Of a stretch of 64,000 nucleotides of DNA, positions 29,144 to 38,439 are shown in pieces (the first letter of the stretch is position 1; every line of letters begins with the position of its first letter). Below the pieces are notes generated by a model, which saw nothing but the letters and a program-made list of their open reading frames with translations, had not been told where the DNA came from and did no database searches. The position numbers were made by a program, and so were the translations under genes. The stretch spans positions 30,327-94,326 of the forward strand of contig CAYSBR010000009.1 in assembly GCA_964429385.1 (NCBI GenBank), written 5' to 3'. This DNA is from UBA2377 sp964429385 (GTDB taxonomy: Bacteria; Verrucomicrobiota; Verrucomicrobiia; Opitutales; Opitutaceae).

Positions 29144-30804
29144 GGGGTCGTCGCAAGCGTGGCCTCGGTCTGGCTGGCCATGATGAGCTGGCGTTTATAC
29201 GGCCGCACATGGCGGATCTTGACGAGTGCCACGCAGGTGATGCCGAAGAGATTGGAGGAATAGGCCGCCAGCAGGTTGGGCTCGATCAGGCCGAGCACCT
29301 GCAGCACCAGCGCCGCCGCGGTGCCGCCGATGCCGACATACAGCCCGCTGTCGAACAGGTTCTCCTCGTTCTCCATGAGCTTGAGCTTCACCAGCGCGGG
29401 CACGGCCTGGCGGGAGACCTCGCGGATCTTGGCGAGACAGATGAGATAAACGGCGATTTGCAGGGCGGCGAAAAAACCGACGGAGATCAGCGTGGCGGAA
29501 TCCATATGCGTGAGGGTTTGGTCAGTTGAGGGCGAAGGAAGTTCGGAAATGGTCACGAGCACAGGCAGCGTAAAGCGCGCCTGAAACTCCGAGGGCGGCG
29601 CCGCCTTCAGCAGGAAGGGCTCGGTGGCCACAATCAGCAGGCCGGCGAAGAGGACGGCCAGGACACCGCTCTTGATGCGTGGCAGCGCCATGGCGGCGGA
29701 TTCAAAGGGCGGAAACAGCCAGCGATCAGCGCCGCGCAGGATGAGAAAGGCCGCCAGCACGTAGCCGAGGTATTTCAGCACCAGCGAAAGCTCGGGATGC
29801 AACAGCGCCAGCGCCGCGGCGGCGCCGAGTGTGGGCCCGGCATCGTGATTCACCGGCACCTGCCGCAGCAACAACTGGCCCACCGCGCCCTGCCCGTGCG
29901 CCAGTGCCAGCCGCAGGTCGGCCACACCCGCCCGCCCGTATTGGATGAGGTAGGCCGCCACCTTGTCCGCCGAGTCGGAGAACAGGGCCGCCGTGTAGAT
30001 GAGCGGCAGCTCATCAGGCGCCGCCCGCGCGAGATGGGCATACTCCCCCACGGTCTTGGCATCATGGGAACGCCGCAGCAACTCGCCGAGCTGCACCCAG
30101 TTCAGCCGCTGGCTCAACGAAAGCAGATCGGTCAAGAAACCCTCCAGCTCGCCGAGCGCATCGGCGGAAACCGCCACTTCCGCCGCGGCGCGCAACTCGC
30201 GCTGAAGCGACGGGGACAGATGCTCGCCCTGATACAGCAGGGCCGTGAGCAAAATAATCGCATCAAGCGGCTGGCCACCCGCCTCCCGCGCCGGCACGAA
30301 ACGCCCCGTCCCGTTCACCTCACGCAACCGCAAGAGTGCCTGCACCCCAAGCGACCGCGAGTTTTCCAGAAACCCGCGCAACGTGCCGCGCGCCTGCTCC
30401 GGGATCAGGTAGGTGAGCACCGGCGTGCTCCCGATCGCGACCTCCCCCGACCGCAGTCGGAAAAGCGGTTCCAAAAAAGGATCCCAGCCCCCCCAGGCGA
30501 CCAGACTGCCCTGATGCTGCGCCAACCGGTCCACGTCGCCGGCCAGGACCGCCGACTCCGGCGCCTCGATCGCCCGGGCCGCCGCCAGCACCAGCTCGGC
30601 CGGGCCGATCTTCTCCGCCTCCACCAACTGTCGGCCCAGCCCGACGACCGAAGGCGTGTTTTTTCCCGCCGCCTCCAGTAGCGCCGGCGTCACCGACTTC
30701 AAATTCACCGGCAGCAGCCAGGCCCCCGCCGCCAGCACCAACCCCAGGATCACACTGAGCGGCGCGGCCAGCAGCCAGGGGAAAAGGAAGCGGGGATTGC
30801 GCAC
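29140..30804 (-). CDS. Membrane protein of unknown function, partner of the coiled-coil protein
   Basis: The protein has 554 residues. There is one N-terminal membrane segment (LLAAPLSVILGLVLAAGAWLL, about 11-31), then a helical soluble part of about 310 residues with many Leu/Ala repeats (TPR-like impression). At least four further membrane segments follow at about 335-365, 380-405, 440-465 and 492-530. It ends in a Thr/Ala-rich tail. The start is ATG at 30804, divergent from peptide deformylase across 61 bp. The 4-bp overlap with the coiled-coil gene indicates coupled translation. The family is not recognised. Confidence 0.75.
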   Translation of the reverse strand: MRNPRFLFPWLLAAPLSVILGLVLAAGAWLLPVNLKSVTPALLEAAGKNTPSVVGLGRQLVEAEKIGPAELVLAAARAIEAPESAVLAGDVDRLAQHQGSLVAWGGWDPFLEPLFRLRSGEVAIGSTPVLTYLIPEQARGTLRGFLENSRSLGVQALLRLREVNGTGRFVPAREAGGQPLDAIILLTALLYQGEHLSPSLQRELRAAAEVAVSADALGELEGFLTDLLSLSQRLNWVQLGELLRRSHDAKTVGEYAHLARAAPDELPLIYTAALFSDSADKVAAYLIQYGRAGVADLRLALAHGQGAVGQLLLRQVPVNHDAGPTLGAAAALALLHPELSLVLKYLGYVLAAFLILRGADRWLFPPFESAAMALPRIKSGVLAVLFAGLLIVATEPFLLKAAPPSEFQARFTLPVLVTISELPSPSTDQTLTHMDSATLISVGFFAALQIAVYLICLAKIREVSRQAVPALVKLKLMENEENLFDSGLYVGIGGTAAALVLQVLGLIEPNLLAAYSSNLFGITCVALVKIRHVRPYKRQLIMASQTEATLATTP

Positions 30805-30865
30805 GGGAGGAGTATTGAATTGCCGGAAAGTGAACGCAAACCCACGTTTGCTTTCACACCGACCG

Positions 30866-31444
30866 ATGTCCCTGCCAATTGTTCATTACAACTCCCCCGT
30901 TTTGCGCCAGAAGGGCGAGAAGATCACCGTTTTCGACTCCGCCCTTGCCCAACTGGCCGCCGCCATGATCGAGACCATGCACACCGCCGGCGGCATCGGC
31001 CTGGCGGCCCAGCAAATCGGGCGCGCCCTGCAACTCTGTGTGCTGGATCTGCGGGAAACCCAGCGCGACTTCTCCTGGAGGCTCGACGGCGCCCAGCCTC
31101 CGCTGGACCTCTTCATGCCGCTGATCGTCGTCAATCCGGTCATCACGGTGAAGCCGGACACCGATGACTACATCGTGGAAGAAGGCTGCCTCTCCTTCCC
31201 TGACATCCGCGGCGATGTCGTCCGGCCCGATGTCATCGCGGTGCGTTACCAGGACGAACGCGGCACCGCCCATGAGCTCGTCTGCGACGGCCTGCTCTCC
31301 CGCTGCCTTCAGCACGAATACGATCACCTGCAAGGCACGCTCTTCATCGACCGCATGACCAAGAAAGTGCGCAACGCACTCGACCGCGCGGTGAAGGAAC
31401 TGGCCCAGCGTACCCGGGAAGAAACCCAACCGCCGGGCTCCTGA
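30866..31444 (+). CDS. def: Peptide deformylase
   Basis: Removes the formyl group from new N-terminal methionines. The start is ATG at 30866 (MSLPIVHYNSPVLRQKG), giving 192 residues. All three active-site motifs are present: GIGLAAQQIG (about residues 43-52), EEGCLSFP (about 103-110, Cys as metal ligand) and QHEYDHLQG (about 150-158, two His ligands and the catalytic Glu). A short insertion (DFSWRLDGAQPPLD) lies between motifs 1 and 2. Methionyl-tRNA formyltransferase, often adjacent, is not here. Confidence 0.96.
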   Translation: MSLPIVHYNSPVLRQKGEKITVFDSALAQLAAAMIETMHTAGGIGLAAQQIGRALQLCVLDLRETQRDFSWRLDGAQPPLDLFMPLIVVNPVITVKPDTDDYIVEEGCLSFPDIRGDVVRPDVIAVRYQDERGTAHELVCDGLLSRCLQHEYDHLQGTLFIDRMTKKVRNALDRAVKELAQRTREETQPPGS

Positions 31445-31474
31445 TCCGATCGCGACACGGAGGAGCCCACCCGC

Positions 31475-32626
31475 TCAGCGCAACTCCAGCAGAATGGCGT
31501 TGTGCAGGTGTTTGGCCAGATACGCGTAGGTGGCGTAGCCGTAGCCGTTGGCGCCCCAGTTCGCCCCCCATGAGTTCCGGAAGATGAAGGTCGCGTCCTC
31601 GATGCGCCCCGTCTCCGAAGTGTAACCCACCAAGGTCACGGCATGGCCATAACCGGGAATCGGGTCCTGCGTGTTGAGCAACGCCGCGCGCATGTTGAAA
31701 AAGCGCGGCCACCCCGTGCCGATCGCCACCGGCAAACCGGCGTTGAGGGCATGCACGATGTTGTTGAGCAAAGTGGCGTTGTCCCGCCCCGGCACCAGAT
31801 GCACCCCGACCTGGGTGCGCTGCCGCGCCGCCGTCACCACCTCGGGCGGCGGATCCGCGGTGAGATTGCTCGTGCGACCGATGGTATTGGGCATCTCATC
31901 GTAAAGGGGAATACCGTAGCTGCGCAGGGCCGTGACCACCTCCGTCAGCGCAAACCCGGCATCCGCATCCTCCCCCGTGAGCCCCGGCGCGTCGGCCCCG
32001 GCGCGCTGGAGGGTTTTTCCCGTGGCCCAGATGAGATATTCCTCCGAGAGCTTCTCCGCCTGTCCGGTGTTCTCCGCCCGTAAAAACTCCAGGGCGCTCA
32101 CCACCGCAAAGACCGCGCAACTCGGCCGGCGCCCCTGATTCTTGGCGTGCAACTCCAAGGCGCGGAACTGCGGACGCATGTCCACCCCGCCGCGCACGGA
32201 TGCCGGTCTCCCAAAGTCCCGCAGCAACCGGTCAAACGTGGTCCCCTCCGCCCGCTCCCGAACCTGGGGCGCTTGGGCAACCTGCGCCTGCCGGGCCTGG
32301 CGCTCCGCCGTGGCCCGCGCCAGCGCGGCGTCCTCCGCCTGCTCCGCCACCGGATCGTAGCCAAAGGCCGCCTGCAGCTCCGGTGCGAGATCCCTCAACC
32401 GCACCGACGCCATCCCGCCCGCATGCAAGATCATCACCGTGCGCGGGGACACCGAACGCACCGTCACCCGCTGATACGTGACCTTGCCCGCGGTCAGCGA
32501 TTCAAGCTTCGTCCCGGCCCCATAGTGGACGGACGGCTGCGCACCCGCCACCGCCACCGAAAGGAGCAGCAGCGCACTCGCCGCCGCCACCCTGAGCATC
32601 ACAAAAGCACGCGTTACCGGAATCAT
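31475..32626 (-). CDS. Secreted papain-family (C1) cysteine peptidase
   Basis: I chose ATG at 32626 (MIPVTRAFVMLRVAAAS), giving 383 residues with a signal peptide cleaved near VAGAQ. Residues ~25-110 form a small N-terminal domain (VTYQRVTVRSVSPRTVMILHAGGMASVRLRDL) and a helical charged linker rich in Gln/Ala/Arg. The peptidase domain has the oxyanion Gln and nucleophile in KNQGRRPSCAVFAVVSALE (Cys near residue 170), the catalytic His in GYGHAVTLVGY (near 327) and the Asn in FRNSWGANWGANGYGYATY (near 351). So the full triad is present. The further upstream part of the open frame overlaps the divergent epimerase and was rejected. Confidence 0.9.
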   Translation of the reverse strand: MIPVTRAFVMLRVAAASALLLLSVAVAGAQPSVHYGAGTKLESLTAGKVTYQRVTVRSVSPRTVMILHAGGMASVRLRDLAPELQAAFGYDPVAEQAEDAALARATAERQARQAQVAQAPQVRERAEGTTFDRLLRDFGRPASVRGGVDMRPQFRALELHAKNQGRRPSCAVFAVVSALEFLRAENTGQAEKLSEEYLIWATGKTLQRAGADAPGLTGEDADAGFALTEVVTALRSYGIPLYDEMPNTIGRTSNLTADPPPEVVTAARQRTQVGVHLVPGRDNATLLNNIVHALNAGLPVAIGTGWPRFFNMRAALLNTQDPIPGYGHAVTLVGYTSETGRIEDATFIFRNSWGANWGANGYGYATYAYLAKHLHNAILLELR

Positions 32627-32723
32627 GTCTCTCCCGGCAGTCGTAGCGCCTCCGCCCGGTTTTGCACGATTATTGAAGCGTTGCGGGTTGGACACCCGCG
32701 GGCCGGCGCGTTTCGCTGCGCGC

Positions 32724-33734
32724 ATGAAAGTCCTCCTCATCGGCGGCACCGGGCTCATCTCCACGGGCATCGTCAAGGCCCTCCTCGCGCGCGGCGCGGC
32801 CATCACCGTCTTCAACCGGGGGCAGACCGACGATCGGCTCGACCCCGCCGTGCGGCGCCTGCACGGCGATCGCCACGCGTTCGCCTCCTTTGAACACACC
32901 ATGGCCGCCGCCGGCCTCTGGGATGTGGTGATCGACATGATCTGCTTCCGTCCCGACCAGGCCGAAAGCGCCGTGCGCGCCTTCGCCGGCCACTGCGGCC
33001 ATTTTATTTTTTGCAGCACCGTCTGCACTTACGGCAATACCCAGACGATTCTCCCCACCCTCGAAACCACGCCGCAGAATCCGCACTCCGCTTACGGTCG
33101 CGACAAGGTCGCCTGCGAACAGGTTTTCCTTCAGGCTCACGCCGACGGCAAAATGCCGGTCACCATCTTCCGCCCCTCGCACACCTACGGCCCCGGCGGC
33201 GGCATCATCAACAACCTCGGCTGGGCGCCCACCTTTGTGGATCGTCTGCGTCGCGGCCGGCCGATCATCGTCAGTGGCGACGGCCACGGACTCTGGCAAA
33301 GCGCGTTTTCCGAAGACGTGGGCACCGGGTTTGCCTGCGCCGCCGCACGCTCAAAATGCTTCGGCGAAGCCTACAACATTGTCGGGGATGAAATCGTGAC
33401 CTGGGACGATTACACCCGGCGCACCGCCGCCGCCCTCGGCGCGCCCGCGCCCCGCCTCGTCCACCTGCCCACCGATCTCCTGCTCGCCCTCGACCGGCCG
33501 CGTTTCGCCGCGCTGGAGGAGATCTTCCGTTTCCACGGCGTCTATGCCAACGCCAAGCTCAAGCGCGACGTGCCCGAATACCAGCCCGCCACGCCCTACG
33601 AGGAAGGCGTGCGCCGCACCGTCGCCTGGATGGACGCGCACGATAAAATCGCCGCCGCCGAGACTGACCCGTACGAGGATCAGCTCGTAAGCCTGTGGGA
33701 GCGATTCAAGGAAGACGCCAGCAAGGCCCTGTGA
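32724..33734 (+). CDS. NAD-dependent epimerase/dehydratase (extended SDR)
   Basis: The start is ATG at 32724 (MKVLLIGGTGLISTG), giving 336 residues. The Rossmann nucleotide site is GGTGLISTG (residues 7-15). The catalytic pair YxxxK is SAYGRDKVACE (about 129-139), with Ser/Thr in FCSTVCTYG before it (about 103-111). RPSHTYGPGGG and SGDGHGLWQSAFSEDVGTGF are typical of nucleoside-diphosphate-sugar epimerase-like proteins. The substrate is not identifiable. The downstream catabolic genes (Gfo/Idh and isomerase) are convergent, ending 15 bp away. Confidence 0.9.
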   Translation: MKVLLIGGTGLISTGIVKALLARGAAITVFNRGQTDDRLDPAVRRLHGDRHAFASFEHTMAAAGLWDVVIDMICFRPDQAESAVRAFAGHCGHFIFCSTVCTYGNTQTILPTLETTPQNPHSAYGRDKVACEQVFLQAHADGKMPVTIFRPSHTYGPGGGIINNLGWAPTFVDRLRRGRPIIVSGDGHGLWQSAFSEDVGTGFACAAARSKCFGEAYNIVGDEIVTWDDYTRRTAAALGAPAPRLVHLPTDLLLALDRPRFAALEEIFRFHGVYANAKLKRDVPEYQPATPYEEGVRRTVAWMDAHDKIAAAETDPYEDQLVSLWERFKEDASKAL

Positions 33735-33749
33735 AGGGCTCCGCCTCCC

Positions 33750-34826
33750 TCAGCCCTGCGCCCACTCCATCGGGCCGGGGCGGGTGAAGTTTGAGGCCAC
33801 GGGCACGGCGCCGCCCTGCTTCATCGAGGTTTCGATGGCTTCGAGAATTTCGACGATGTGGGCGGCCTGGCCGCCGGTCGAAGGCTGCGGGCGGCCGGCC
33901 TGCATCGCCTTGGCCATTTCCTCCACGGCGCGCGCAAACTCGATCCCCGCGAATGGCGGCTTCAAATAAGGCACGGGCTCGTAGGGTTTGCCGTAAGGCG
34001 CGAACTCCACCGCCGCGCCGAACCCCTGGAAGTCGCCGAGATAAATGCTGCCAAGGTCGCCGTTCAGCTCGATGCCGCCGCCTTGCTTGCCGCCGCGCAC
34101 GTAAAAATTGGCGGTGAGCCGGGCGGTGAGTCCTTCCTCGAACTCCAGCATGGCCGTCACAAAATCCGGCGTGGTGATGCTGAACTTGCGGCCTTCTTTC
34201 GTCACCCGGTCGGGATGGATCAGCTTGCCCGCCGCCGTGACCTTGCGCACGGGGCCGAACATCGTGGTGAGCAGAGTGAGCGGATAGACGCCCACATCCC
34301 ACAGCACGCCCACCGCGTAGAACGGCTCGGGGTTCGGATGCCAGTCCTCAATGCGGCCGTGATTGATCTCGGCATAGGCGAGTCGCACACAACCGGCCTT
34401 GCCGTCCCGGAGGAGCCGCCAGGCGGTCTGCTGCGCTTCGCCCATGTAGGTGATCGGCGCGCTGCTCAGCCGCAGGCCGCGCGCATCCGCCAGCTCCACC
34501 AGCTCCTTCGCCTCCGCGTAGCTCAACGCCAGCGGCTTTTCCGAATGCACATGCTTGCCGGCAAGCAGACACTGCTTGTTCACCGCGTAGTGCGCGTGAT
34601 GAATGGTGAGATTGACCACGAGATCCACCGCGGCATCCGCCAGCAACTCCTCCAGACTGGCGTAGGCCCGGCCGCCAAACTGCGCGGCAAACGCCTGCGC
34701 GCGGGCCGGGTCGAGGTCGGAAAACCCCACCAGCTCGCAGTTGGCGTAGGTCTTGATGCGTTCGGCGTAACGGTTGGAGATGTTGCCACAGCCGACGATG
34801 GCGACGCGGATTGGGGAGGATGACAT
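33750..34826 (-). CDS. Gfo/Idh/MocA-family oxidoreductase
   Basis: The start is ATG at 34826 (MSSSPIRVAIVGCGNISNRYAERI), giving 358 residues. The N-terminal Rossmann fold has VAIVGCGNIS (about 8-17) and the family motif GKHVHSEKPLALSYAEAKELVELA (about 88-111), in which EKP carries the conserved Lys. The C-terminal alpha/beta domain includes WDVGVYPLTLLTTMFG, a usual substrate-site His/Asp area (here Gly-Val-Tyr). It is 31 bp downstream of the isomerase gene and should be co-transcribed with it. Such pairs oxidise and isomerise sugars or inositols; the specific sugar is unknown. Confidence 0.93.
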   Translation of the reverse strand: MSSSPIRVAIVGCGNISNRYAERIKTYANCELVGFSDLDPARAQAFAAQFGGRAYASLEELLADAAVDLVVNLTIHHAHYAVNKQCLLAGKHVHSEKPLALSYAEAKELVELADARGLRLSSAPITYMGEAQQTAWRLLRDGKAGCVRLAYAEINHGRIEDWHPNPEPFYAVGVLWDVGVYPLTLLTTMFGPVRKVTAAGKLIHPDRVTKEGRKFSITTPDFVTAMLEFEEGLTARLTANFYVRGGKQGGGIELNGDLGSIYLGDFQGFGAAVEFAPYGKPYEPVPYLKPPFAGIEFARAVEEMAKAMQAGRPQPSTGGQAAHIVEILEAIETSMKQGGAVPVASNFTRPGPMEWAQG

Positions 34827-34857
34827 GGGGGAATGGAGTTGGAGGTGGAAAAGAAGA

Positions 34858-35604
34858 TCAGCGCAGCAGCGACTCGATCCGCCGCACGCATTCGGTGAGG
34901 GCGGGCACAGGGTTGTCCACATCGCCTTCATACTCGATGATGACACTGGAGGTGCGGGCATTCCCTTGCAGCAGGGCCAGCATCCGGGGCAGGTCGAGGT
35001 TGCCCTCACCCAGGATGGTATCGGTCGGACGCCCCGCCCGGTCGAAGGCAAAATCCTTCAGGTGGACCCCGTAGAGGCGGTCGGCGAATTTATCGGCCAG
35101 CGCCACCGGATCCTCATGCGCGTCGAGCGCCCACGCGGTGTCGAGGCAGAGGCCGATGCGCGGCGAAGTCGTGGCAAAGATGTGCTCCAGCATCTGCGCA
35201 TTGCCCAGCCAGTGGCGGCCGCCGTGGTTGTGGATCGCGATATGCAGGTCGTATTCGTCAGCCAGCCGCTCCGCGGCGCGCCAGACTTCCGGCCCCGCGC
35301 CGGGGGAAAAGTCAGCCGTGATCACTTTTGCCCCGGCCTTGCGGGCAAACTCCGCGAGCCGGCGCTCGTGCACCAGGTTGCCGGAAAAGCGCTCGACCCC
35401 GAGACTCGCGATGCGCACGCCCGCCGCCCGGCATTGGGCAATCACCGCATCGAAATCCTGCTCCCGCGTGAAGTCCACGTGCACACAGCAAAGCTCAATG
35501 GTGGCGACGCCACAGGCCTTGAGACGCGCCAATACGGTGCCGAGGTCTTTGGAGCCGCGAAAGCAGTAGCTTTGCATGCCCAGTTCATTCAGGAGGGTTT
35601 TCAT
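34858..35604 (-). CDS. Sugar phosphate isomerase/epimerase (xylose isomerase-like TIM barrel)
   Basis: The start is ATG at 35604 (MKTLLNELGMQSYCFRGS), giving 248 residues. The AP-endonuclease-2/xylose-isomerase barrel is recognised from VATIELCCVHVDFT (about 33-46), HIAIHNHGGRHW (about 126-137, metal His), IGLCLDTAWALDAHEDP (about 149-165, metal Asp), YGVHLKDFAFD (about 176-186) and a final acidic VIIEYEGD (Glu). These are the metal ligands of the family. It precedes the Gfo/Idh gene by 31 bp, forming a small carbohydrate-catabolic operon. Confidence 0.92.
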   Translation of the reverse strand: MKTLLNELGMQSYCFRGSKDLGTVLARLKACGVATIELCCVHVDFTREQDFDAVIAQCRAAGVRIASLGVERFSGNLVHERRLAEFARKAGAKVITADFSPGAGPEVWRAAERLADEYDLHIAIHNHGGRHWLGNAQMLEHIFATTSPRIGLCLDTAWALDAHEDPVALADKFADRLYGVHLKDFAFDRAGRPTDTILGEGNLDLPRMLALLQGNARTSSVIIEYEGDVDNPVPALTECVRRIESLLR

Positions 35605-35693
35605 AGGGGATAAAAAATGGGGAGGCGCGCATCGTTGTGAAGTCCGGCTCTCCCTGGCAATAGCGGTTTCGCCCGACGGCGCTTCCCGCCCCG

Positions 35694-36386
35694 CTACGGC
35701 AGCCAGCCGCGCCGCCATCCCAGCCAGATGAGCGCCCCCAGCCCCGCCCCGCCGAAATGAGCCAGCGCGGACACCCGGCCCTCCCCAAACAGCTGGGCAT
35801 GGAGCGTGATCAGTTCGAGGAGCAGGTAGAATGCGAGAAAACCCAGCACGGGAAACCCACGCGGAGCCCGGCGCCGCCAATAAACCCAGAGCCCGACGCG
35901 AATCACCCAGCCCAAAGGCAACCACAGCACCCGCGCCTGGGGAAACTGCAGTGCGTAAAACACCATGACGCCCATCACGCCGGCGCTGGCGCCGACCAAT
36001 GGGGCCTCCGAAAAGACGCCGTGCAACACGGCACCCGCCACCGAGGCGGCGAAGAACAGGCCCAGCGTACGACGCCGGCCAAACGCACATTCCGTGTTGT
36101 CACCAAAGATAAGCAGAAAATAGAGGTTGCCCAGCAGGTGCAGCCAGTCGGCATGGATGAAGGCGTAGCCCACCAAGCCCGTATAGGTGCGCCAACCGGT
36201 CGCGAGGGGATCATACACCGCCAGTTGCCAGCCACTCCACCGCCCCGCCGTCAGCCACACCGCAACCGAAACCAGCGCGATGCACCCCGCCAGCAAGTGC
36301 ACGGTCCAAGGCCGGCATTGCTTCTCGCTCTGGCGAACCTCCACCGGCATGCCGACCAGGAACATCAGCTGCTTCGCCCACGGCAT
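35694..36386 (-). CDS. Rhomboid-family intramembrane serine protease
   Basis: I use ATG at 36386 (MPWAKQLMFLVGMPVEVRQ), giving 230 residues; ATG at 36365 and upstream GTG/TTG codons (to 36464) are alternatives. About six to seven membrane segments are visible. The rhomboid motifs are YAFIHADWLHLLGNLYFLLIFGDNTE (oxyanion His and Asn), the Ser loop VGASAGVMGVMVFY with catalytic Ser, and the catalytic His in LAHFGGAGLGALIWLG near the C-terminus. So it should be active. A soluble substrate or partner is not evident from neighbours. Confidence 0.9.
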   Translation of the reverse strand: MPWAKQLMFLVGMPVEVRQSEKQCRPWTVHLLAGCIALVSVAVWLTAGRWSGWQLAVYDPLATGWRTYTGLVGYAFIHADWLHLLGNLYFLLIFGDNTECAFGRRRTLGLFFAASVAGAVLHGVFSEAPLVGASAGVMGVMVFYALQFPQARVLWLPLGWVIRVGLWVYWRRRAPRGFPVLGFLAFYLLLELITLHAQLFGEGRVSALAHFGGAGLGALIWLGWRRGWLP

Positions 36387-36649
36387 CCGCGACGGCGCCG
36401 CATGGCCGGACACTTGCGGTGACAATTGAGCAAGCAACGGAGGTTCTTTCACGAGCCCGGCCAAGACACCGCCTTACCCGGGCCGACGCGAGGGAGAAAA
36501 TCCCCCCCTCATCGGGACCGCCCCGGACCGGCCTCCGCAGGCCGGCGACAAACTCCAGCGCCGCGAATCAAAAGCGCCATGACCCGCGACCGACAGGATT
36601 GCTTCCCCGCTGAAACTGTTTAACCTCCGCCTTGTCCAAGGAGATTGTC

Positions 36650-37447
36650 ATGCGCCTCACCCCCATTCTACTGCTCTGCCTCCCGCTCCTTTTGTCCGCA
36701 GCGGAGGTGCGCACCGGCGATACGCTGGCAGAGGTGCGGACCGCCTTGGGGCCGCCGCGCGGCCAGGTCCAGGCCGGGGAAAAGCTCCGGCTGTATTACG
36801 AGCGCGGTGAAGTAGAACTGCAGGACGGGGTGGTCACGCGCGTGGCCCTGCTTTCCCGCTCCGAGCATCAGGCCGAGACGGAGCGCCGCGGCGAAGAAGC
36901 CCGGAGGCTGCTGGAAGAACAGACGATCCGCCGCGCCGCACTCACGGCGGAAGGCGAGGCACTGCTGGCCCGCAAGCTGGCCGATCCCGCTTTTCGTGCC
37001 GCCGCGCCGGTCAGCCAGGTTGCCTTCTGGGAGGATTTCACGCGGCGCTACCCGGAGGTCCCCGCCCATGAGCATCTGTTGCTGGCGCGTCTGCGCCTGG
37101 CGGAAGTGCAGGAAACCAGACGCCAGCAAACTGAAACCGCGGAACGGATCGCCCGCTTGGAAGCCCGGGCCGCCGAAGCGGAAGCCCGGAGCCAAGAAAC
37201 CGTGTCCGCTCTCAGACCCCGCACTTATCTCACCTACTATCCACGGCCCGGCCACCGCCCGGCGAACCTCTGGCCCATTGATTACGGCGACTTCAATTTC
37301 TCTCACCCTCTGGGCACCCCGCTGCACGAACTGGGCGGCACGCCCGCACCAAGGACCGAGGATGAAAACCGCCGCCTCAAGAGAAACAAACCGCGTTACC
37401 CTCAGCACGACGACCGGCCGGGTCGCCTGCCCACCCGGCGCAAATAA
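36650..37447 (+). CDS. Secreted coiled-coil protein with an N-terminal BamE/SmpA-like module
   Basis: ATG at 36650 is preceded by AAGGAGA at 36638-36644, one of few good Shine-Dalgarno sites in the window; this decides the start against TTG at 36632. The 265-residue protein has a signal peptide (LTPILLLCLPLLLSAAEV). Residues ~20-65 (GDTLAEVRTALGPPRGQVQAGEKLRLYY...) look like the SmpA/OmlA-type small domain that measures a LGxP-like turn. A charged helical region with heptads follows (about 70-190), then a Pro/Arg-rich tail (HPLGTPLHELGGTPAP). The function is unknown; an envelope role is likely. Confidence 0.78.
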   Translation: MRLTPILLLCLPLLLSAAEVRTGDTLAEVRTALGPPRGQVQAGEKLRLYYERGEVELQDGVVTRVALLSRSEHQAETERRGEEARRLLEEQTIRRAALTAEGEALLARKLADPAFRAAAPVSQVAFWEDFTRRYPEVPAHEHLLLARLRLAEVQETRRQQTETAERIARLEARAAEAEARSQETVSALRPRTYLTYYPRPGHRPANLWPIDYGDFNFSHPLGTPLHELGGTPAPRTEDENRRLKRNKPRYPQHDDRPGRLPTRRK

Positions 37448-37640
37448 CCTGCGGCAGGACGCAAGGCCGCCCCTGCGCCAAGGCAAGCCCGGGAAGAGCA
37501 GCCATTGTCAGCAAATCCGACGACGCGGGGTAATGTAATGCGGTCCCAAGTGACCGGCTGCCAACTGAAACCCAAACCCCGGCGCGGCGACTTACCGCTT
37601 GCACCGGCGCGACCGGAGCCAAGCCTTGGCCTGCTCCGCC

Positions 37641-38420
37641 ATGTCAGCCCCCCCTGCGCACATCTCTCCCGTCAACGTCGTCTGCATGAAGTGGGGCGTG
37701 AAGTTCGGCACCGACTACGCCAACCGGCTCTACGCCATGGTGCGGCGCAATCTCCACCGGCCGTTCCGGTTCGTCTGCTTCACCGATTACGCCGAGGGGT
37801 TGCACCCCGGCATCGAGGCGCTGCCGCTGCCCGACGTGCGCTGGGGTTCCGAATACGGCGTCAATGCCCACGGCTGGCGCAAGGTCGGGCTTTTCGCGGC
37901 TGAACTGGGCGATCTCACCGGCCCCACGCTCTTCCTCGATCTCGATGTCGTGATCGTGGACTCGATCGATCCGTTCTTCGACGTGCCCGGCGACGTGGTG
38001 GTCATCAAAGACTACCGGCCGATCCGCATCCGCGGCGACTGGTTCGTGGGCAACACCTCGGCGCTGCGCTTCAACGTGGGCGCCCATCCGGAAGTGCTGG
38101 AAGAATTTCATCGCGACTTCCCCGCCATCTCCCGCCGCCTGCGCAACGAACAGGAATTCCTCTCCCATCATTTTCATCGTCTCGGCATTTTGCGCTACTG
38201 GCCGAAGGCGTGGTGCCCGAGCTTCAAAGCCGACTGCGTGGCCTTCGGCCCGCTCTCCTATTTCTCCACCCCAAAAAAACCGGCCGACGCCCGCATCGTC
38301 GTCTTTCACGGCCGGCCTCAACCCGAGCAGGCGCTCGTCGGCCGGGGCGGCAAACTCCTCCGCACCATCCGCCCCACCCCCTGGATCGCCGATTACTGGC
38401 ACGACCGGGACCTGCCCTGA
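37641..38420 (+). CDS. Glycosyltransferase-like protein with a DxD motif
   Basis: The start is ATG at 37641 (MSAPPAHISPVNVVCMKWG), giving 259 residues. The pattern NVVCMKWGVKFGTDYANRLYAMVRRNLHRPFRFVCFTD, with the DxD-type metal motif TLFLDLDVVIVDSIDPFF (about 98-115), is the GT-A fold used by family-8-like glycosyltransferases. FHGRPQPEQALVG near the C-terminus could be the last active-site loop. The protein is soluble with no membrane segment. It is a single gene, about 190 bp after a secreted protein and convergent with engB. The acceptor is unknown. Confidence 0.85.
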   Translation: MSAPPAHISPVNVVCMKWGVKFGTDYANRLYAMVRRNLHRPFRFVCFTDYAEGLHPGIEALPLPDVRWGSEYGVNAHGWRKVGLFAAELGDLTGPTLFLDLDVVIVDSIDPFFDVPGDVVVIKDYRPIRIRGDWFVGNTSALRFNVGAHPEVLEEFHRDFPAISRRLRNEQEFLSHHFHRLGILRYWPKAWCPSFKADCVAFGPLSYFSTPKKPADARIVVFHGRPQPEQALVGRGGKLLRTIRPTPWIADYWHDRDLP

Positions 38421-38439
38421 GGCCGGCCGCGACCACGCC

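Noticed and set aside
32627..33028. N-terminal extension of the papain-like protease frame
   Set aside because: It overlaps the divergent epimerase gene and is Arg-rich; the signal peptide begins at the ATG at 32626.
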